Source: Bacillota bacterium
GTDB lineage: Bacteria; Bacillota; Clostridia; Lachnospirales; Lachnospiraceae
Assembly (NCBI GenBank): GCA_023423335.1
Contig: JAFAFU010000062.1
Span: forward strand, 1 to 64,000
Direction of reading: 5' to 3'
Length of the DNA: 64,000 bases
The translations under genes and the position numbers were made by a program. The notes beneath the pieces are model-generated. The model did no database searches. It was not told the DNA's origin and worked only from the letters and a program-made list of their open reading frames with translations. This document shows positions 18,014-27,031 of the stretch, piece by piece; position 1 is the stretch's first letter; every line of letters starts with the position of its first letter.

Positions 18014-18883
18014 TCACTTGGTTCGGTAGAAAATATGGTCCCCGATAATCTTATAATCGGGATATTGCTTCTTGATTTTAGAAGTATACTTGTTTACTGC
18101 ATTGAAGCAAAGATAGTTCCCGATATTGTTCTCACCCTGAAGAGCAGCTTTCGCCGCCTTAATTGCCTTTTCCATTGCTTTCTTTTCTGCTTCCGGGTTG
18201 GAGCCGCTGTATTTACCGGTATCATAACTCTTTAATGCCTTATCCAGTGCGCTTAGCCCGGTCTTTTTACTTTTCACTGTCACCGCAAACTGCACAGACC
18301 ACTTTTTATCGTAAATCACTTCCTTGATGGTATTACAGTGGGAATAGATCGGGCTCTTAACCCTGTTCAGCACCACATTGGCTACCGCCAGCATTCCTTT
18401 GTAGGACTGGTTCCCTGCTTCCGAATAGACCAGACAGGATAAAAGACGCAGATCCTTTTCCGAATAGGAGGGTTTCGCTTTTACTGTTTCTTCCTTCTTA
18501 GCCTCAGGCTTTTGCGTAGGCGTCGGAGCAGGCTCTTCCTCCTTCGTCTCTATAATTACAAGCTCCTCCGGTTCCTTCTCAAGGTAATAAACTTCGCCCT
18601 GCTCGTCAATGTAAATTTCATATCCCTCCAGGGGAAGAAATTCACCGTTCCCGGTATCTTCAGCAGAAGCTTCTTCCGAAGCGGGTCCTGATAATTCATC
18701 TGCCACTGCTGTGTCTGTAGCTGCGGAAAACAAATTCGCCGCCGTATTTTCAGTTTCATATGTAATAGCATCCTGCGCCGGCTGCCCGTTTACTGCCTCG
18801 GAGGCAAATGCCGTACTGCCTGGGCCGGCTGCCAACAATACCGATACAAGCATCGTCACAATTAAGCGTTTCAAATTCTTCAT
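18014..18883 (-). CDS. SleB-like cell wall hydrolase, secreted
   Basis: A 289-residue protein with a signal peptide ending near AFASEA (residue 29), an acidic low-complexity linker (about 35-145, with PTPTQKPEAKKEE), and a C-terminal Hydrolase_2/SleB domain (about 147-289). In that domain RLLSCLVYSEAGNQSYKGMLAVANVVLNRV carries the catalytic Glu in YSEAGNQ. Relatives are lytic transglycosylases or amidases acting on peptidoglycan, often in spore cortex. There is no peptidoglycan-binding repeat, unlike true SleB. It is monocistronic with its own terminator. Confidence 0.85.
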   Translation of the reverse strand: MKNLKRLIVTMLVSVLLAAGPGSTAFASEAVNGQPAQDAITYETENTAANLFSAATDTAVADELSGPASEEASAEDTGNGEFLPLEGYEIYIDEQGEVYYLEKEPEELVIIETKEEEPAPTPTQKPEAKKEETVKAKPSYSEKDLRLLSCLVYSEAGNQSYKGMLAVANVVLNRVKSPIYSHCNTIKEVIYDKKWSVQFAVTVKSKKTGLSALDKALKSYDTGKYSGSNPEAEKKAMEKAIKAAKAALQGENNIGNYLCFNAVNKYTSKIKKQYPDYKIIGDHIFYRTK

Positions 18884-19035
18884 ATTCTCTCCTGAATATT
18901 TATCATATTTTTGGATAACTTATAACAATTTGTTAACATTTACTTAATAAGTATAACATAAATTCTTAAAAAATCAACCCTTTGTTTTTCAGCTCAGTTA
19001 TATTTCTCTTGATTTGGATATATTATCCTATTGAA

Positions 19036-19066
19036 TCAAAAAAGCTGCTGCATAATTGCAACAGCT
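19036..19066 (-). terminator. Terminator of the DUF3810 gene
   Basis: Minus-strand stem AGCTGTTGCA/TGCAGCAGCT with an ATTA loop and a T-run. Confidence 0.85.
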
Positions 19067-19103
19067 CCTTCATAATATCCATGGCCCGAAAGCTCTCTCT
19101 TTT

Positions 19104-20216
19104 TTATTCTATCCCCTGCTCCTTCCGGTAGTTAGCCAGAAGCAGATCCACCATCCGTCCGTAGCTTTTGACCCCATCCGTCTGATTATTTGCCTTCAGA
19201 TAGGTGTCATTAATTTTATTGGATATGGTACTGATCACCGTATCCTCATATTTTGCCCAATAGGCTGAGTTAGCCCGAATATCCTTTAGAACTCCCTCCG
19301 TATATTGGTCCCTTATTTTAAAATACAGATCCGGATCCTGGCCGTAGAGCGCATTACCGGAAGTGATAAGCGCCAGCATGGTGCTGCTATATTTTATCTC
19401 CGCATTGTCCGATTCCATTCCTGCCAGATAAGCGATAAAGTTAGCCTCATCCTCCCGCATAAATCCCCTTAAGTGTGCCAGCTCATGGAGCATGGTGGCC
19501 GGAATGGTATAGTCCGGTATATCGATATTTACATTGGCTTCCATGGTAAAGGGAAAGAAAATGCCGGTGATCTCCGTATGGGACATCCATTTCGACATAA
19601 GGACCGGTTTCGGCGCGCTGTAAAATCCCTTTAATACAGAATACTTCTTCGATAGGGCGTCCATAGCCTGATCGGCCAGATCCGCCATCCGATATTTACT
19701 TTCGGATAATGCAAAAACGTCGTCCGTATCCCTGCCGGTGGTCATTTCCCTGAGCTCGTTCGCCTGATGTGCCAGACTCTCTGTCAAGGCGTAAAGCTCC
19801 TCAACGGCAGACTCACGGAGGGTCAGACCGGAGTAATTACTGAAGGGATATCGGTAATAATTGATACCTCCGAATATCACAAATAAAAACAATCCTACGC
19901 TTAAGGTACAAAGGACATTGAGAATCCCCCTGCGTATGACCCGCATTCTGTTATCCTTTTCCTTTATAATTCGTATCACAAACAGAATGAGGATTACAAG
20001 GATAAGGACGGGCGAAGTAAAAAGCAGAACCTCGGCCAGGGAGAACGGGAAAATCCCTGTAATAATGGATACCGCCTGCGAAAGCCATTTGTAAATATGC
20101 AGGGCAAATATCTTCTCAGCAAAAAAACTGCTGCTCCTTGCTATAACGATCAGAAGTACAGAAGCCGGGATCAGCCCCAGCAGATATATGCGTTTCAGCT
20201 TTATCATACTCTTCAT
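19104..20216 (-). CDS. DUF3810 family membrane metalloprotease-like protein
   Basis: A 370-residue protein with three N-terminal membrane segments (about 10-28, 55-85, 105-125), then an extracellular domain with HELAHLRGF (near 240) followed by REDEANFIAYL. HExxH plus the downstream Glu is the zincin pattern, so a zinc peptidase is plausible. This fits DUF3810, whose substrate is unknown. The start may be ATG 20216 or the ATG three codons later; an AGGGG lies 6 nt before the first. No operon partner. Confidence 0.8.
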   Translation of the reverse strand: MKSMIKLKRIYLLGLIPASVLLIVIARSSSFFAEKIFALHIYKWLSQAVSIITGIFPFSLAEVLLFTSPVLILVILILFVIRIIKEKDNRMRVIRRGILNVLCTLSVGLFLFVIFGGINYYRYPFSNYSGLTLRESAVEELYALTESLAHQANELREMTTGRDTDDVFALSESKYRMADLADQAMDALSKKYSVLKGFYSAPKPVLMSKWMSHTEITGIFFPFTMEANVNIDIPDYTIPATMLHELAHLRGFMREDEANFIAYLAGMESDNAEIKYSSTMLALITSGNALYGQDPDLYFKIRDQYTEGVLKDIRANSAYWAKYEDTVISTISNKINDTYLKANNQTDGVKSYGRMVDLLLANYRKEQGIE

Positions 20217-20545
20217 CCCTTACCCCTATCTATGAACCAAACCAATAATACTCCTATTTCATAGTAGCATGAATTGAAATACCCTGCAACAAATTGTAGT
20301 ATTCTGTCGTCAGTAAACGATTCCCATTTAGTAAAGCTGACGACTGATCTTCCATTCCCTGCCAGGATATGATCCTTCGCTTGGCAATATGACCGATTTA
20401 TGTATCAACCCGGCAATAAAGAGGGCATCCCCTTACCGGGCGGAGCAGATATTCACTGGTTCCGTTCGGCTGGAAGATGCCCTCTTATCACTGTTATGCT
20501 GTCATTCCCATATTAACTCCATATCGGCAGAGCCTGAAAATATGC
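20217..20545. other. Intergenic region between metQ and the DUF3810 gene
   Basis: Apart from the hairpin at 20419-20486 I see no gene or conserved RNA here. Confidence 0.5.
20419..20486 (-). terminator. Probable metNIQ terminator
   Basis: AAGAGGGCATC and GATGCCCTCTT form an 11-bp perfect stem around a 46-nt interior. The T-run is weak (TTTATT on the minus strand). Confidence 0.6.
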
Positions 20546-21460
20546 TTAGAACTTGGGAACTACCTCACCCTCGAAGGTATCATTGATAAACTGTCTTATC
20601 TCATCGCTCTGTAGAGCCTCCACCAGGGCCTTGATTTCTTCCCGAGTCTCATCGCCCTTTTTGACGGCGATAATATTGCCGTAGGTTTCTGCTGCCAGGG
20701 AATCCTTATCCTCTGCAGCAACTGCATCGGTTGCCACACTCAGCTCTGCCTGGATTGCATAGTTACCGTTGATGACTGCCATATCAACATCCTGCAGGGA
20801 ACGGGCTAATTGAGCTGCTTCTATTTCTATAATATCAAGTTTCTTAGGATTTTCTGCAATGTCATTCTTGGTAGCGTCCATTCCAGCGCCTTCCTTCAGT
20901 GTAATCAGGCCTTGGGCTTCCAATAACAGAAGTGCTCTCGCTTCATTGGTTCCATCGTTGGGAACTGCAATCTTGGCACCATCCTTTAACTCCGCAATTG
21001 TCTTAGTCTTTCCCGGATAGAGGCCAAAGGGCTCATAATGGATAATGGCAACCGACACGAGATCCAGCCCGCGCTCTTCATTGAACTGATCCAGATAGGG
21101 CTGATGCTGGAAGTAGTTTGCATCCAGATCTCCTGCATCCAGAGCCAGATTCGGCTGTACGTAATCCGTATATTCATAGATTTCCAATTCATAGCCCTGA
21201 GCGGCAAGTATACCCTTTGCCTTCTCCAGAATCTCCGCATGGGGAGTAACACTGGCTCCGACTATTATTTTCTTGACTTCCTTCGTGTCATCCTTGCTCT
21301 GGTCTTCGGTCTTGTTCTGATCTTCGGTCTTACTCTGATCCTCCGACTTGTTCTGGGTACCCTGCTGATCTGCCTTATCCTTATTGTCTTTGGTTCCGCA
21401 GCCGGCGAGAGCGGTAACCACTAAAGTAAGTAACAATACGAACGATAAAATCTTCTTCAT
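20546..21460 (-). CDS. metQ: Methionine ABC transporter substrate-binding lipoprotein
   Basis: A 304-residue NlpA/MetQ-family lipoprotein. The signal peptide ends with ALAGC (Cys near residue 20). A lysine/glutamate/glutamine-rich linker with repeated SEDQSK/TEDQNK units follows (about 25-60), then the binding domain starting IIVGASVTPHAEILE and containing the hallmark YFQHQPYLDQF. It captures methionine (or D-methionine) for MetNI. RBS AGGAGG precedes the start. Last gene of the metN-metI-metQ transcript. Confidence 0.95.
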   Translation of the reverse strand: MKKILSFVLLLTLVVTALAGCGTKDNKDKADQQGTQNKSEDQSKTEDQNKTEDQSKDDTKEVKKIIVGASVTPHAEILEKAKGILAAQGYELEIYEYTDYVQPNLALDAGDLDANYFQHQPYLDQFNEERGLDLVSVAIIHYEPFGLYPGKTKTIAELKDGAKIAVPNDGTNEARALLLLEAQGLITLKEGAGMDATKNDIAENPKKLDIIEIEAAQLARSLQDVDMAVINGNYAIQAELSVATDAVAAEDKDSLAAETYGNIIAVKKGDETREEIKALVEALQSDEIRQFINDTFEGEVVPKF

Positions 21461-21542
21461 AATTTATTCCTCCTAATTTTTAATTAACTTCTTATTAACT
21501 ATGAAACAAGTACAAAATAATAATTTCCGAATATGCTTTTTA

Positions 21543-22205
21543 TCAGCTTATTCTCTTATCTGAGCGCTTCATCCACCATACCCCCAGCTCCTGGAATGCC
21601 TGGACGATAAGTACAAGAATGATGATCGTAACCAGCATAATGTCCGTCTTATAACGATAATAACCATAATTGATTGCAATCGAGCCGAGTCCCCCTCCGC
21701 CGACGAAACCTGACATGGCGGAATAGCTTAAGATAGTAATGACCGCAATCGCTCCCCCCATGATCAGAGAGGGCATTGCTTCCGGTATTAATACCTTAAA
21801 AATGATTTTAGATGGCGGGGTTCCCATGGATTGGGCTGCCTCTATCACCCCATGATCCACTTCCTTGAGGGAGGATTCTACCAGCCTTGCAATATATGGC
21901 GCCGATCCGATGATCAGGGGAATTACTATTGCATTCGGCCCGAGTGTTGTATGAATGATTGCTCTTGTCACGGGCATTACTGCAATTAACAGGATAACGA
22001 AGGGTACTGATCGGATTATATTGACAATTATCCCAAGCACCTTATTAAAAACTACCGCCGGGGCTATCCCATCCTTATCGGTAACCACAAGAAGTATCCC
22101 CATCGGAAGTCCGATGATATAAGCAATCAGGGAAGATAGCAGGGTCATATACAGGGATTCCAGTATTCCGGTCAGAAGCATTTTTATAATTGTTTCATTC
22201 CACAT
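21543..22205 (-). CDS. metI: Methionine ABC transporter permease
   Basis: A 220-residue membrane protein with five or six transmembrane helices and the MetI signature IRSVPFVILLIAVMP, plus an EAA-type loop EAAQSMGTPPSKIIFKVLIPEA. The start follows GGAGGTGAAGT and lies only one base after the metN stop, so the genes are coupled. Together with MetN and MetQ it forms the methionine importer. Confidence 0.95.
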   Translation of the reverse strand: MWNETIIKMLLTGILESLYMTLLSSLIAYIIGLPMGILLVVTDKDGIAPAVVFNKVLGIIVNIIRSVPFVILLIAVMPVTRAIIHTTLGPNAIVIPLIIGSAPYIARLVESSLKEVDHGVIEAAQSMGTPPSKIIFKVLIPEAMPSLIMGGAIAVITILSYSAMSGFVGGGGLGSIAINYGYYRYKTDIMLVTIIILVLIVQAFQELGVWWMKRSDKRIS

Positions 22206-22206
22206 A

Positions 22207-23208
22207 CTACTTCACCTCCTCATAAGGGATCCGGTTAGACTGAAGATATGCATAGATCCTCTTTCTGCTTATTTCCTCATCCGGTAACTGGATTATCATC
22301 TGACCAAAGGCTTTCCCATCAATATCCTTTGTGTCTGCAAACAAGATATTTACCGGAGCTCTGCACTCCAATACCATATTGGCAATGACCGGTTCAAAGG
22401 AGGTCCTGCCGTCAAAGATAATGCGGCATTTATGTTCTCCTACAAACGAATCAATGTGGGTCTCCCCTGAGAATACCAGCTGCTTTGCAATCTTTGATTT
22501 CGGCCGGATAAATACTTCCTCCACCTCACCAACCTCTGCGATTTGACTCTGGTCTATAATCGCCACCCGGTTACATATCTCCTCAATGACGCTCATTTCA
22601 TGGGTAATGATAATAACCGTTATTCCGAGCTTTTGGTTGATCTCCTTCAATAAGCTTAAGATGGAGCGGGTGGTGGTCGGATCCAAGGCACTGGTGGCCT
22701 CATCACAAAGCAGGACCTTGGGGTTCGTTGCCAGAGCTCTGGCAATTGCTATCCTCTGCTTCTGTCCTCCGGATAATTGAGCCGGATAGGCTTTAGCCTT
22801 TTCTGTCAGGCCGACGACTTCCAAAAGCTCCATGGCCCGTTTCTTGGCTTCTGATTTGGCAACACCGGCAATCTCCAACGGAAAACAGATGTTTTGTAAG
22901 GCAGTCCTTTGCATCAGAAGATTGAACTGCTGAAAAATCATACCCATGGACTGTCTTATCTTTAACAGCTCTCTATCCCGAATACCGGACAGGTCTGTTC
23001 CATCAAATACCACGGTTCCTTCGGTTGGCTTCTCCAGATAATTGATACACCTCACTAGGGTGCTTTTTCCCGCGCCGCTCAATCCAATGATGCCGAAGAT
23101 TTCCCCTTCATAGATGGTCAGGTTAATATTCTCCAATGCTTTTACGGTATTATTCTTGCTTTGAAACACCTTCCCCAGTCCGATCAATTCCACGATCGGC
23201 TTTTTCAT
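22207..23208 (-). CDS. metN: Methionine ABC transporter ATP-binding protein
   Basis: The 333-residue ATPase has Walker A (GLSGAGKST), signature LSGGQKQR, Walker B (VLLCDEATSALD) and H-switch (ITHEMSV). A C-terminal ACT-like NIL domain (about 255-333) is the methionine-sensing regulatory domain of MetN. I prefer the start MKKPIVELIGL at 23208; an ATG seven codons upstream overlaps the GGAGGTGG RBS and is unlikely. Confidence 0.94.
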   Translation of the reverse strand: MKKPIVELIGLGKVFQSKNNTVKALENINLTIYEGEIFGIIGLSGAGKSTLVRCINYLEKPTEGTVVFDGTDLSGIRDRELLKIRQSMGMIFQQFNLLMQRTALQNICFPLEIAGVAKSEAKKRAMELLEVVGLTEKAKAYPAQLSGGQKQRIAIARALATNPKVLLCDEATSALDPTTTRSILSLLKEINQKLGITVIIITHEMSVIEEICNRVAIIDQSQIAEVGEVEEVFIRPKSKIAKQLVFSGETHIDSFVGEHKCRIIFDGRTSFEPVIANMVLECRAPVNILFADTKDIDGKAFGQMIIQLPDEEISRKRIYAYLQSNRIPYEEVK

Positions 23209-23282
23209 CCCCAAACAGCCCACCTCCATTTCTATTACTTAATAACAATTTTAATCTGATTAATACTAAAATATACGGCAAA

Positions 23283-23307
23283 ACAGGATGCAATGATAGC
23301 ATCCTGT
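23283..23307 (-). terminator. Leader terminator upstream of metN
   Basis: ACAGGATGC/GCATCCTGT stem with a 7-nt loop followed by TTTT on the minus strand, about 75 nt before metN and about 110 nt after the predicted transcription start. It is probably a regulatory (premature) terminator. Confidence 0.7.
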
Positions 23308-23424
23308 CCAGTTATTTTCATATTATATCAGAAGTGAGCTTAAGCTTCTTTTTGACACATGAAAACACCACATTCACTATCACCGCGTAAATATGTCATA
23401 CGGCATACAGCACATGCCACACAT

Positions 23425-23454
23425 ATTATAACACATGACAATAATCGGTGTCTT
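23425..23454 (-). promoter_or_regulatory. Probable metNIQ promoter
   Basis: Minus strand -10 TATAAT (23425-23430), 18-nt spacer, -35 AAGACA (23449-23454). The transcript would have an approximately 200-nt leader containing small hairpins and the terminator at 23283-23307. Confidence 0.55.
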
Positions 23455-23575
23455 CATTTTTTCTCCTTCCGAATTCATATTAATCAGATATATATTGTTG
23501 GTTATAGTATACCGTAGAGAATATTTGTTGTCAACTCGTTTATTAAAAATTTTTCTTTGACCGGTTTTTATTGAT

Positions 23576-23905
23576 TTAAGACCTCTTAACCGCCTCCAGA
23601 TAGGAATGGTCTATCAAATCAAGAATTATGTTCTCTTCCAAACCCTGATTAAGATAGATCGTATTCTTATAACGTCTCTGCCGCTCCGGGCAATGATAAC
23701 CCGGTATAACGATTCCCGGGTAACTCTGCCGGTAATAATCTGCCAGCATCGGCTCACTTCTGACTGTGATCTTTTCATCCTCCGGATACCACTCCAGGAA
23801 GATCCTGCTTCCCACCTTGTAGCAGATGGGAAAGGGGCCGAAGGGATAAGACTCATAGGCTCCGGATTTTGATAAACAATATTCCTTGATATCCGCAAAG
23901 GTCAT
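23576..23905 (-). CDS. MmcQ/YjbR family protein
   Basis: A 109-residue protein beginning MTFADIKEYCLSKSGAYESYPFG; the start at 23905 has GGAGGG 6 nt upstream. The YPFGP...KVGSRIF...KCDPE-like order matches the MmcQ/YjbR fold (a CyaY-like DNA-binding-type domain), with a conserved YLNQGLEENIILDLIDHSY C terminus. Function is unknown. It is 20 nt behind the AlkZ-like gene and probably cotranscribed with it. Confidence 0.85.
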   Translation of the reverse strand: MTFADIKEYCLSKSGAYESYPFGPFPICYKVGSRIFLEWYPEDEKITVRSEPMLADYYRQSYPGIVIPGYHCPERQRRYKNTIYLNQGLEENIILDLIDHSYLEAVKRS

Positions 23906-23925
23906 GGATATTCCCTCCATATATA

Positions 23926-24981
23926 TTAAAGTTTTATGCCATTATACCGGATTGCCCGGCTGGCTGCCGGGTCAAAGACTGCGTATACCACAGCCAGTAT
24001 CTCTTCCCTGCGCTCTGTCCGTTCCTTTTCCGGCAGATCCAAAATAACATCCTCTATTACATGGGGGCCGAATTTGAATTTGCCCACGACAGCACCATGA
24101 AACTCCCCATCAATCAGCAGATAATACAATGTGTCCCATTCGGAACGAAATTTCTCCTTAAGCATATCTGCATATGACCGTACCAGAAAATCATTCCTTT
24201 GAAGCATTAATACACGGGGAATATTTTCCCGTACCTGGCCTTCCATAAGTACAGCTTCATCCTCCCTAAGACAATAACCCTTCCTGCCCTCCGCTTCTGC
24301 CTGTATAATCCTTCCCTCCAGCTGCAGAGCAGCGAAGGCTTCCTTTATCAGCTTCGCCGGGAGTCTGTAGAAGGATTTCAGCATTTCTTCGTCAAAAAAT
24401 ACCAAAAGCCTGGCTGCACGGGGAATTAGGAGCTTTAAGGCCTCCAGCTTTGTGTACCGGTTAAGGTCCACTTGGGGAAACTCACCTTCAAACAGGTACC
24501 AGCTCCGGTCCCATTCCTTATCCACCTGATCCTCGTATACAAGGAACTCCTCCTGAAGCTTGTGGAGTGCAGGAGAAATCACCTTCACCAGATAGCCGGT
24601 CAGTTCCTTCAGTGCTCCGATATTCATCGGTCCCTCCTGCCGAAAGAGCTCCAGCAACTCCATCTGAACTGAGGAAAGTTTAGGCGACTCTTTACGATAT
24701 AAACAGGCGAACAGCTCCAGGTCCTCCTCCGCAACATATCCGATGTTACCTCCGGCGAAACGTCCTTTAAGAATCTCCCTGCGGGAACGGCGCTGCGAAT
24801 TATAAGCATAATCATCTATCTCCGTATGCAGGGGAAGGGTGGGCGGGCTGCCGGGTTCACACCAATAAATCGTCGGTACCGGTGACATCTCCCGAAACAG
24901 GGCATCATAACCGGCCTTGTCCACCGGCCGGGATAAACATTGCCGCTTCATCCGAAGCTGAATAATATCTGAACTTTTCAT
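23926..24981 (-). CDS. AlkZ-like winged-helix DNA-binding protein
   Basis: The start at 24981 (MKSSDIIQLRMKRQ) has GGAGGAA 7 nt upstream; the longer frame covers the RBS. The 351-residue protein resembles the HTH_42/AlkZ family: an N-terminal LRMKRQCLSRP segment, winged-helix repeats in the middle (PMNIGALKELTGYLVKVISPALHKLQEE) and a C-terminal domain with GEFHGAVVGKFKFG. AlkZ members are alkylpurine or crosslink glycosylases, but I do not see a clear catalytic QxQ motif, so glycosylase activity is uncertain. It lies in an operon with the DUF1848 and YjbR genes. Confidence 0.72.
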   Translation of the reverse strand: MKSSDIIQLRMKRQCLSRPVDKAGYDALFREMSPVPTIYWCEPGSPPTLPLHTEIDDYAYNSQRRSRREILKGRFAGGNIGYVAEEDLELFACLYRKESPKLSSVQMELLELFRQEGPMNIGALKELTGYLVKVISPALHKLQEEFLVYEDQVDKEWDRSWYLFEGEFPQVDLNRYTKLEALKLLIPRAARLLVFFDEEMLKSFYRLPAKLIKEAFAALQLEGRIIQAEAEGRKGYCLREDEAVLMEGQVRENIPRVLMLQRNDFLVRSYADMLKEKFRSEWDTLYYLLIDGEFHGAVVGKFKFGPHVIEDVILDLPEKERTERREEILAVVYAVFDPAASRAIRYNGIKL

Positions 24982-25038
24982 TATGGTTCCTCCACCGTAT
25001 TTCATTATCTTCATGGTTTTCATGACCTTACCGTTCCT

Positions 25039-25992
25039 TCATGAATCAAAAAGCTTCCTTTGACCGGAACGCAGCAGCTTCATCTCCCTGTCCGTTACCC
25101 TATCGGCTTCCTTTACGGTCCCGATAAGAATTTCGGATTCCGGATTGTGCGAAAGATAGTTTCGGGTTACTGAATTCTCGCTGTAATTTGCATAACAGTA
25201 GCTGCATCCATTCTTACAGGTATTATAAACACCGATGTCGATACTTTGGATACAGCCGCAGCCCGGACGTTGACTGGTATCGGCCCTGCTGTCAATGGAA
25301 TAGCCGCAGATCTTATCGATAGCAGCCTTATCGATACAGCTCCCCGGATATATGCCATATCCCCGCAGATCCATCTGTTCACAGCAGGATTTGATTGTGA
25401 TACCATGTCTTCTTCCTGCCTCCGCGAAAGCTGCTGCCAGCCGCCCCATTTCCTCCTCCGCAATTTCACGGATATGGGCTGCATTAGAAGGATCATTCCT
25501 TTTCTTCAATTTACGATACAGGTCTACAAAGCTGATGGTACAGACCTCCGTGCAGTCCTTAAGCTGACTGCACAGGTATTCCAGCTTCTCTTGATGATAG
25601 CTGATAGTAAGATTATCATTCAATATAACCGGATCATAACGCCAGAGAACCCGCTCCCTGCCGATGGTTTCCGAAAGCTTCCGGAAAGTCTTAAGAATAT
25701 CATTCTTATCCCGCAGATTATGCTCCATATCCCTGCCATAGGGGGTAAGCGTGAACTGAAAATAATACCGGTATCCCATTTGATCCAGAAGCGGCAGCTT
25801 ATCCATCATAGGATAGGGGTCCTTTGTCCAGAATACGATACAATCAATTACCTCCGGTGATAATCTGATCCGGCTGACCTGAGAATAATTCATCGGATTT
25901 CTGGTCAAAACATACCCTGCCCTCAGACGGTTCAAAAACCATTCCGAATAATAGGAAGGGATATCCGTCCTGCGGGAAGCAGATATAATCAT
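25039..25992 (-). CDS. DUF1848 family protein with Cx3Cx2C motif
   Basis: A 317-residue protein starting MIISASRRTDIPSYYSEWFLNR, the hallmark of DUF1848. A TIM-barrel-like body (IVFWTKDPYPMMDKL, FTLTPYG) is followed near the C terminus by CGCIQSIDIGVYNTCKNGCSYCYANYS. The CKNGCSYC spacing equals the radical-SAM CxxxCxxC cluster motif, but it sits at the end rather than the start. A permuted radical-SAM-like enzyme is a fair inference. RBS GAGGTGG before the ATG. First gene of a three-gene operon. Confidence 0.82.
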   Translation of the reverse strand: MIISASRRTDIPSYYSEWFLNRLRAGYVLTRNPMNYSQVSRIRLSPEVIDCIVFWTKDPYPMMDKLPLLDQMGYRYYFQFTLTPYGRDMEHNLRDKNDILKTFRKLSETIGRERVLWRYDPVILNDNLTISYHQEKLEYLCSQLKDCTEVCTISFVDLYRKLKKRNDPSNAAHIREIAEEEMGRLAAAFAEAGRRHGITIKSCCEQMDLRGYGIYPGSCIDKAAIDKICGYSIDSRADTSQRPGCGCIQSIDIGVYNTCKNGCSYCYANYSENSVTRNYLSHNPESEILIGTVKEADRVTDREMKLLRSGQRKLFDS

Positions 25993-26270
25993 AATGCCAC
26001 CTCACTTCATGCCTTATCAGTCACGCTCTTATAAACTTTCCGGACCACTGCCGTATTGCTGTTTTCCGGCAATCCCATAACTCCATCCGGTTCTCTCCCT
26101 GGCCTGTTCCTTGCCAATCTTTTGTCTTTATTCATTTTACCAGATATCAATAAATAAAACAAGTGTTCTGGTTGTGGAAGATGAATATAAAAAGGACCGA
26201 ATTGCTTACCGTTTAGCGGGGAAGCCTGAAATACGAACTTTTTGGGCGGATATATTTCTAATTTAGCACA
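25993..26270. other. Intergenic region before the tetR-type gene
   Basis: No gene or RNA recognised. Base composition becomes AT-rich towards the right, where the transferred-looking module starts. Confidence 0.4.
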
Positions 26271-26327
26271 TTGACAATATAAAATTCATATGATAATATA
26301 ATACATACATTTATATGTATGTATTAT
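26271..26327 (+). promoter_or_regulatory. Promoter and palindromic operator of the TetR-type gene
   Basis: TTGACA (26271-26276), 17-nt spacer, TAATAT (26294-26299). Overlapping the -10 is a 13-bp-arm palindrome at 26298-26327 (ATAATACATACAT, four bases, mirrored arm), a typical autoregulated TetR operator. Confidence 0.85.
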
Positions 26328-26341
26328 GAGGAGACTGGGAA

Positions 26342-27031
26342 ATGGCAAGAAATAAATATCCTGAAATAACAGAACAGAGAATTTTAGATTCGGCATACAA
26401 ATTATTTATAGAAAAAGGATGGGAGAACACAACGATACAAGACATAATAGACGACCTTGGAGACTTGTCAAGGGGCGCATTTTATCATCACTTTAAGTCT
26501 AAAGAGGATATTATCGACGCTGTTACTTCAAGATTTTTTACAAATGATAATCCATTTGAGATTGTTGAAAAAGATTGCTCATATAATGGGCTTAATAAGC
26601 TGAAGAAAGTGTTGGTTCTTTTTTTGACAAACGAAAATAATATTGAGCTTGTACGAAGACTCCCTTCCACAGTTAGGAATAGTCCTCAACTTATTGCTAA
26701 ACAGGTGGATGAGTGCAAAACAGTTTTAGCCCCTTATTTTCAAAAATTAATTGAAGATGGCGTTAATGACGGTTCCGTAAATGTAAAGTATCCAAAACAA
26801 ATTGCCGAGATGTTTAGTTATCTAATTACGCTTTGGGTATCGCCAAAATATGTGAACACGGATGAAACGGAATTTGTGAATGTTATTGATGCTTTTTCTA
26901 TTGTTCTCATGGGGATAGGACTGCCACTTATAGATAAAGACATTAAAGATTTATGTATTCAAGTATTTAGAAGAATAGCAAAAGATCAGATAGACAGAGG
27001 TGTAATAAATGGGATTAGAATGGAAGATTGA
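26342..27031 (+). CDS. TetR/AcrR family transcriptional regulator
   Basis: A 229-residue regulator. The N-terminal HTH (about 10-58) reads ILDSAYKLFIEKGWENTTIQDIIDDLG...GAFYHHFKSKEDI, diagnostic for TetR. The ligand domain is not assigned. RBS GAGGAG precedes the ATG. It should repress its own promoter through the palindrome immediately upstream and control the hydrolase gene it overlaps by 23 nt. Composition is more AT-rich than the operon to the left. Confidence 0.92.
   Translation: MARNKYPEITEQRILDSAYKLFIEKGWENTTIQDIIDDLGDLSRGAFYHHFKSKEDIIDAVTSRFFTNDNPFEIVEKDCSYNGLNKLKKVLVLFLTNENNIELVRRLPSTVRNSPQLIAKQVDECKTVLAPYFQKLIEDGVNDGSVNVKYPKQIAEMFSYLITLWVSPKYVNTDETEFVNVIDAFSIVLMGIGLPLIDKDIKDLCIQVFRRIAKDQIDRGVINGIRMED

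Noticed and set aside
23230..23420. SAM-I riboswitch or T-box before metN
   Set aside because: Looked for the conserved AGAGNGGNGGAGGGACTGGCCC-type core and the T-box GGTGGNACCGCG; neither is present.
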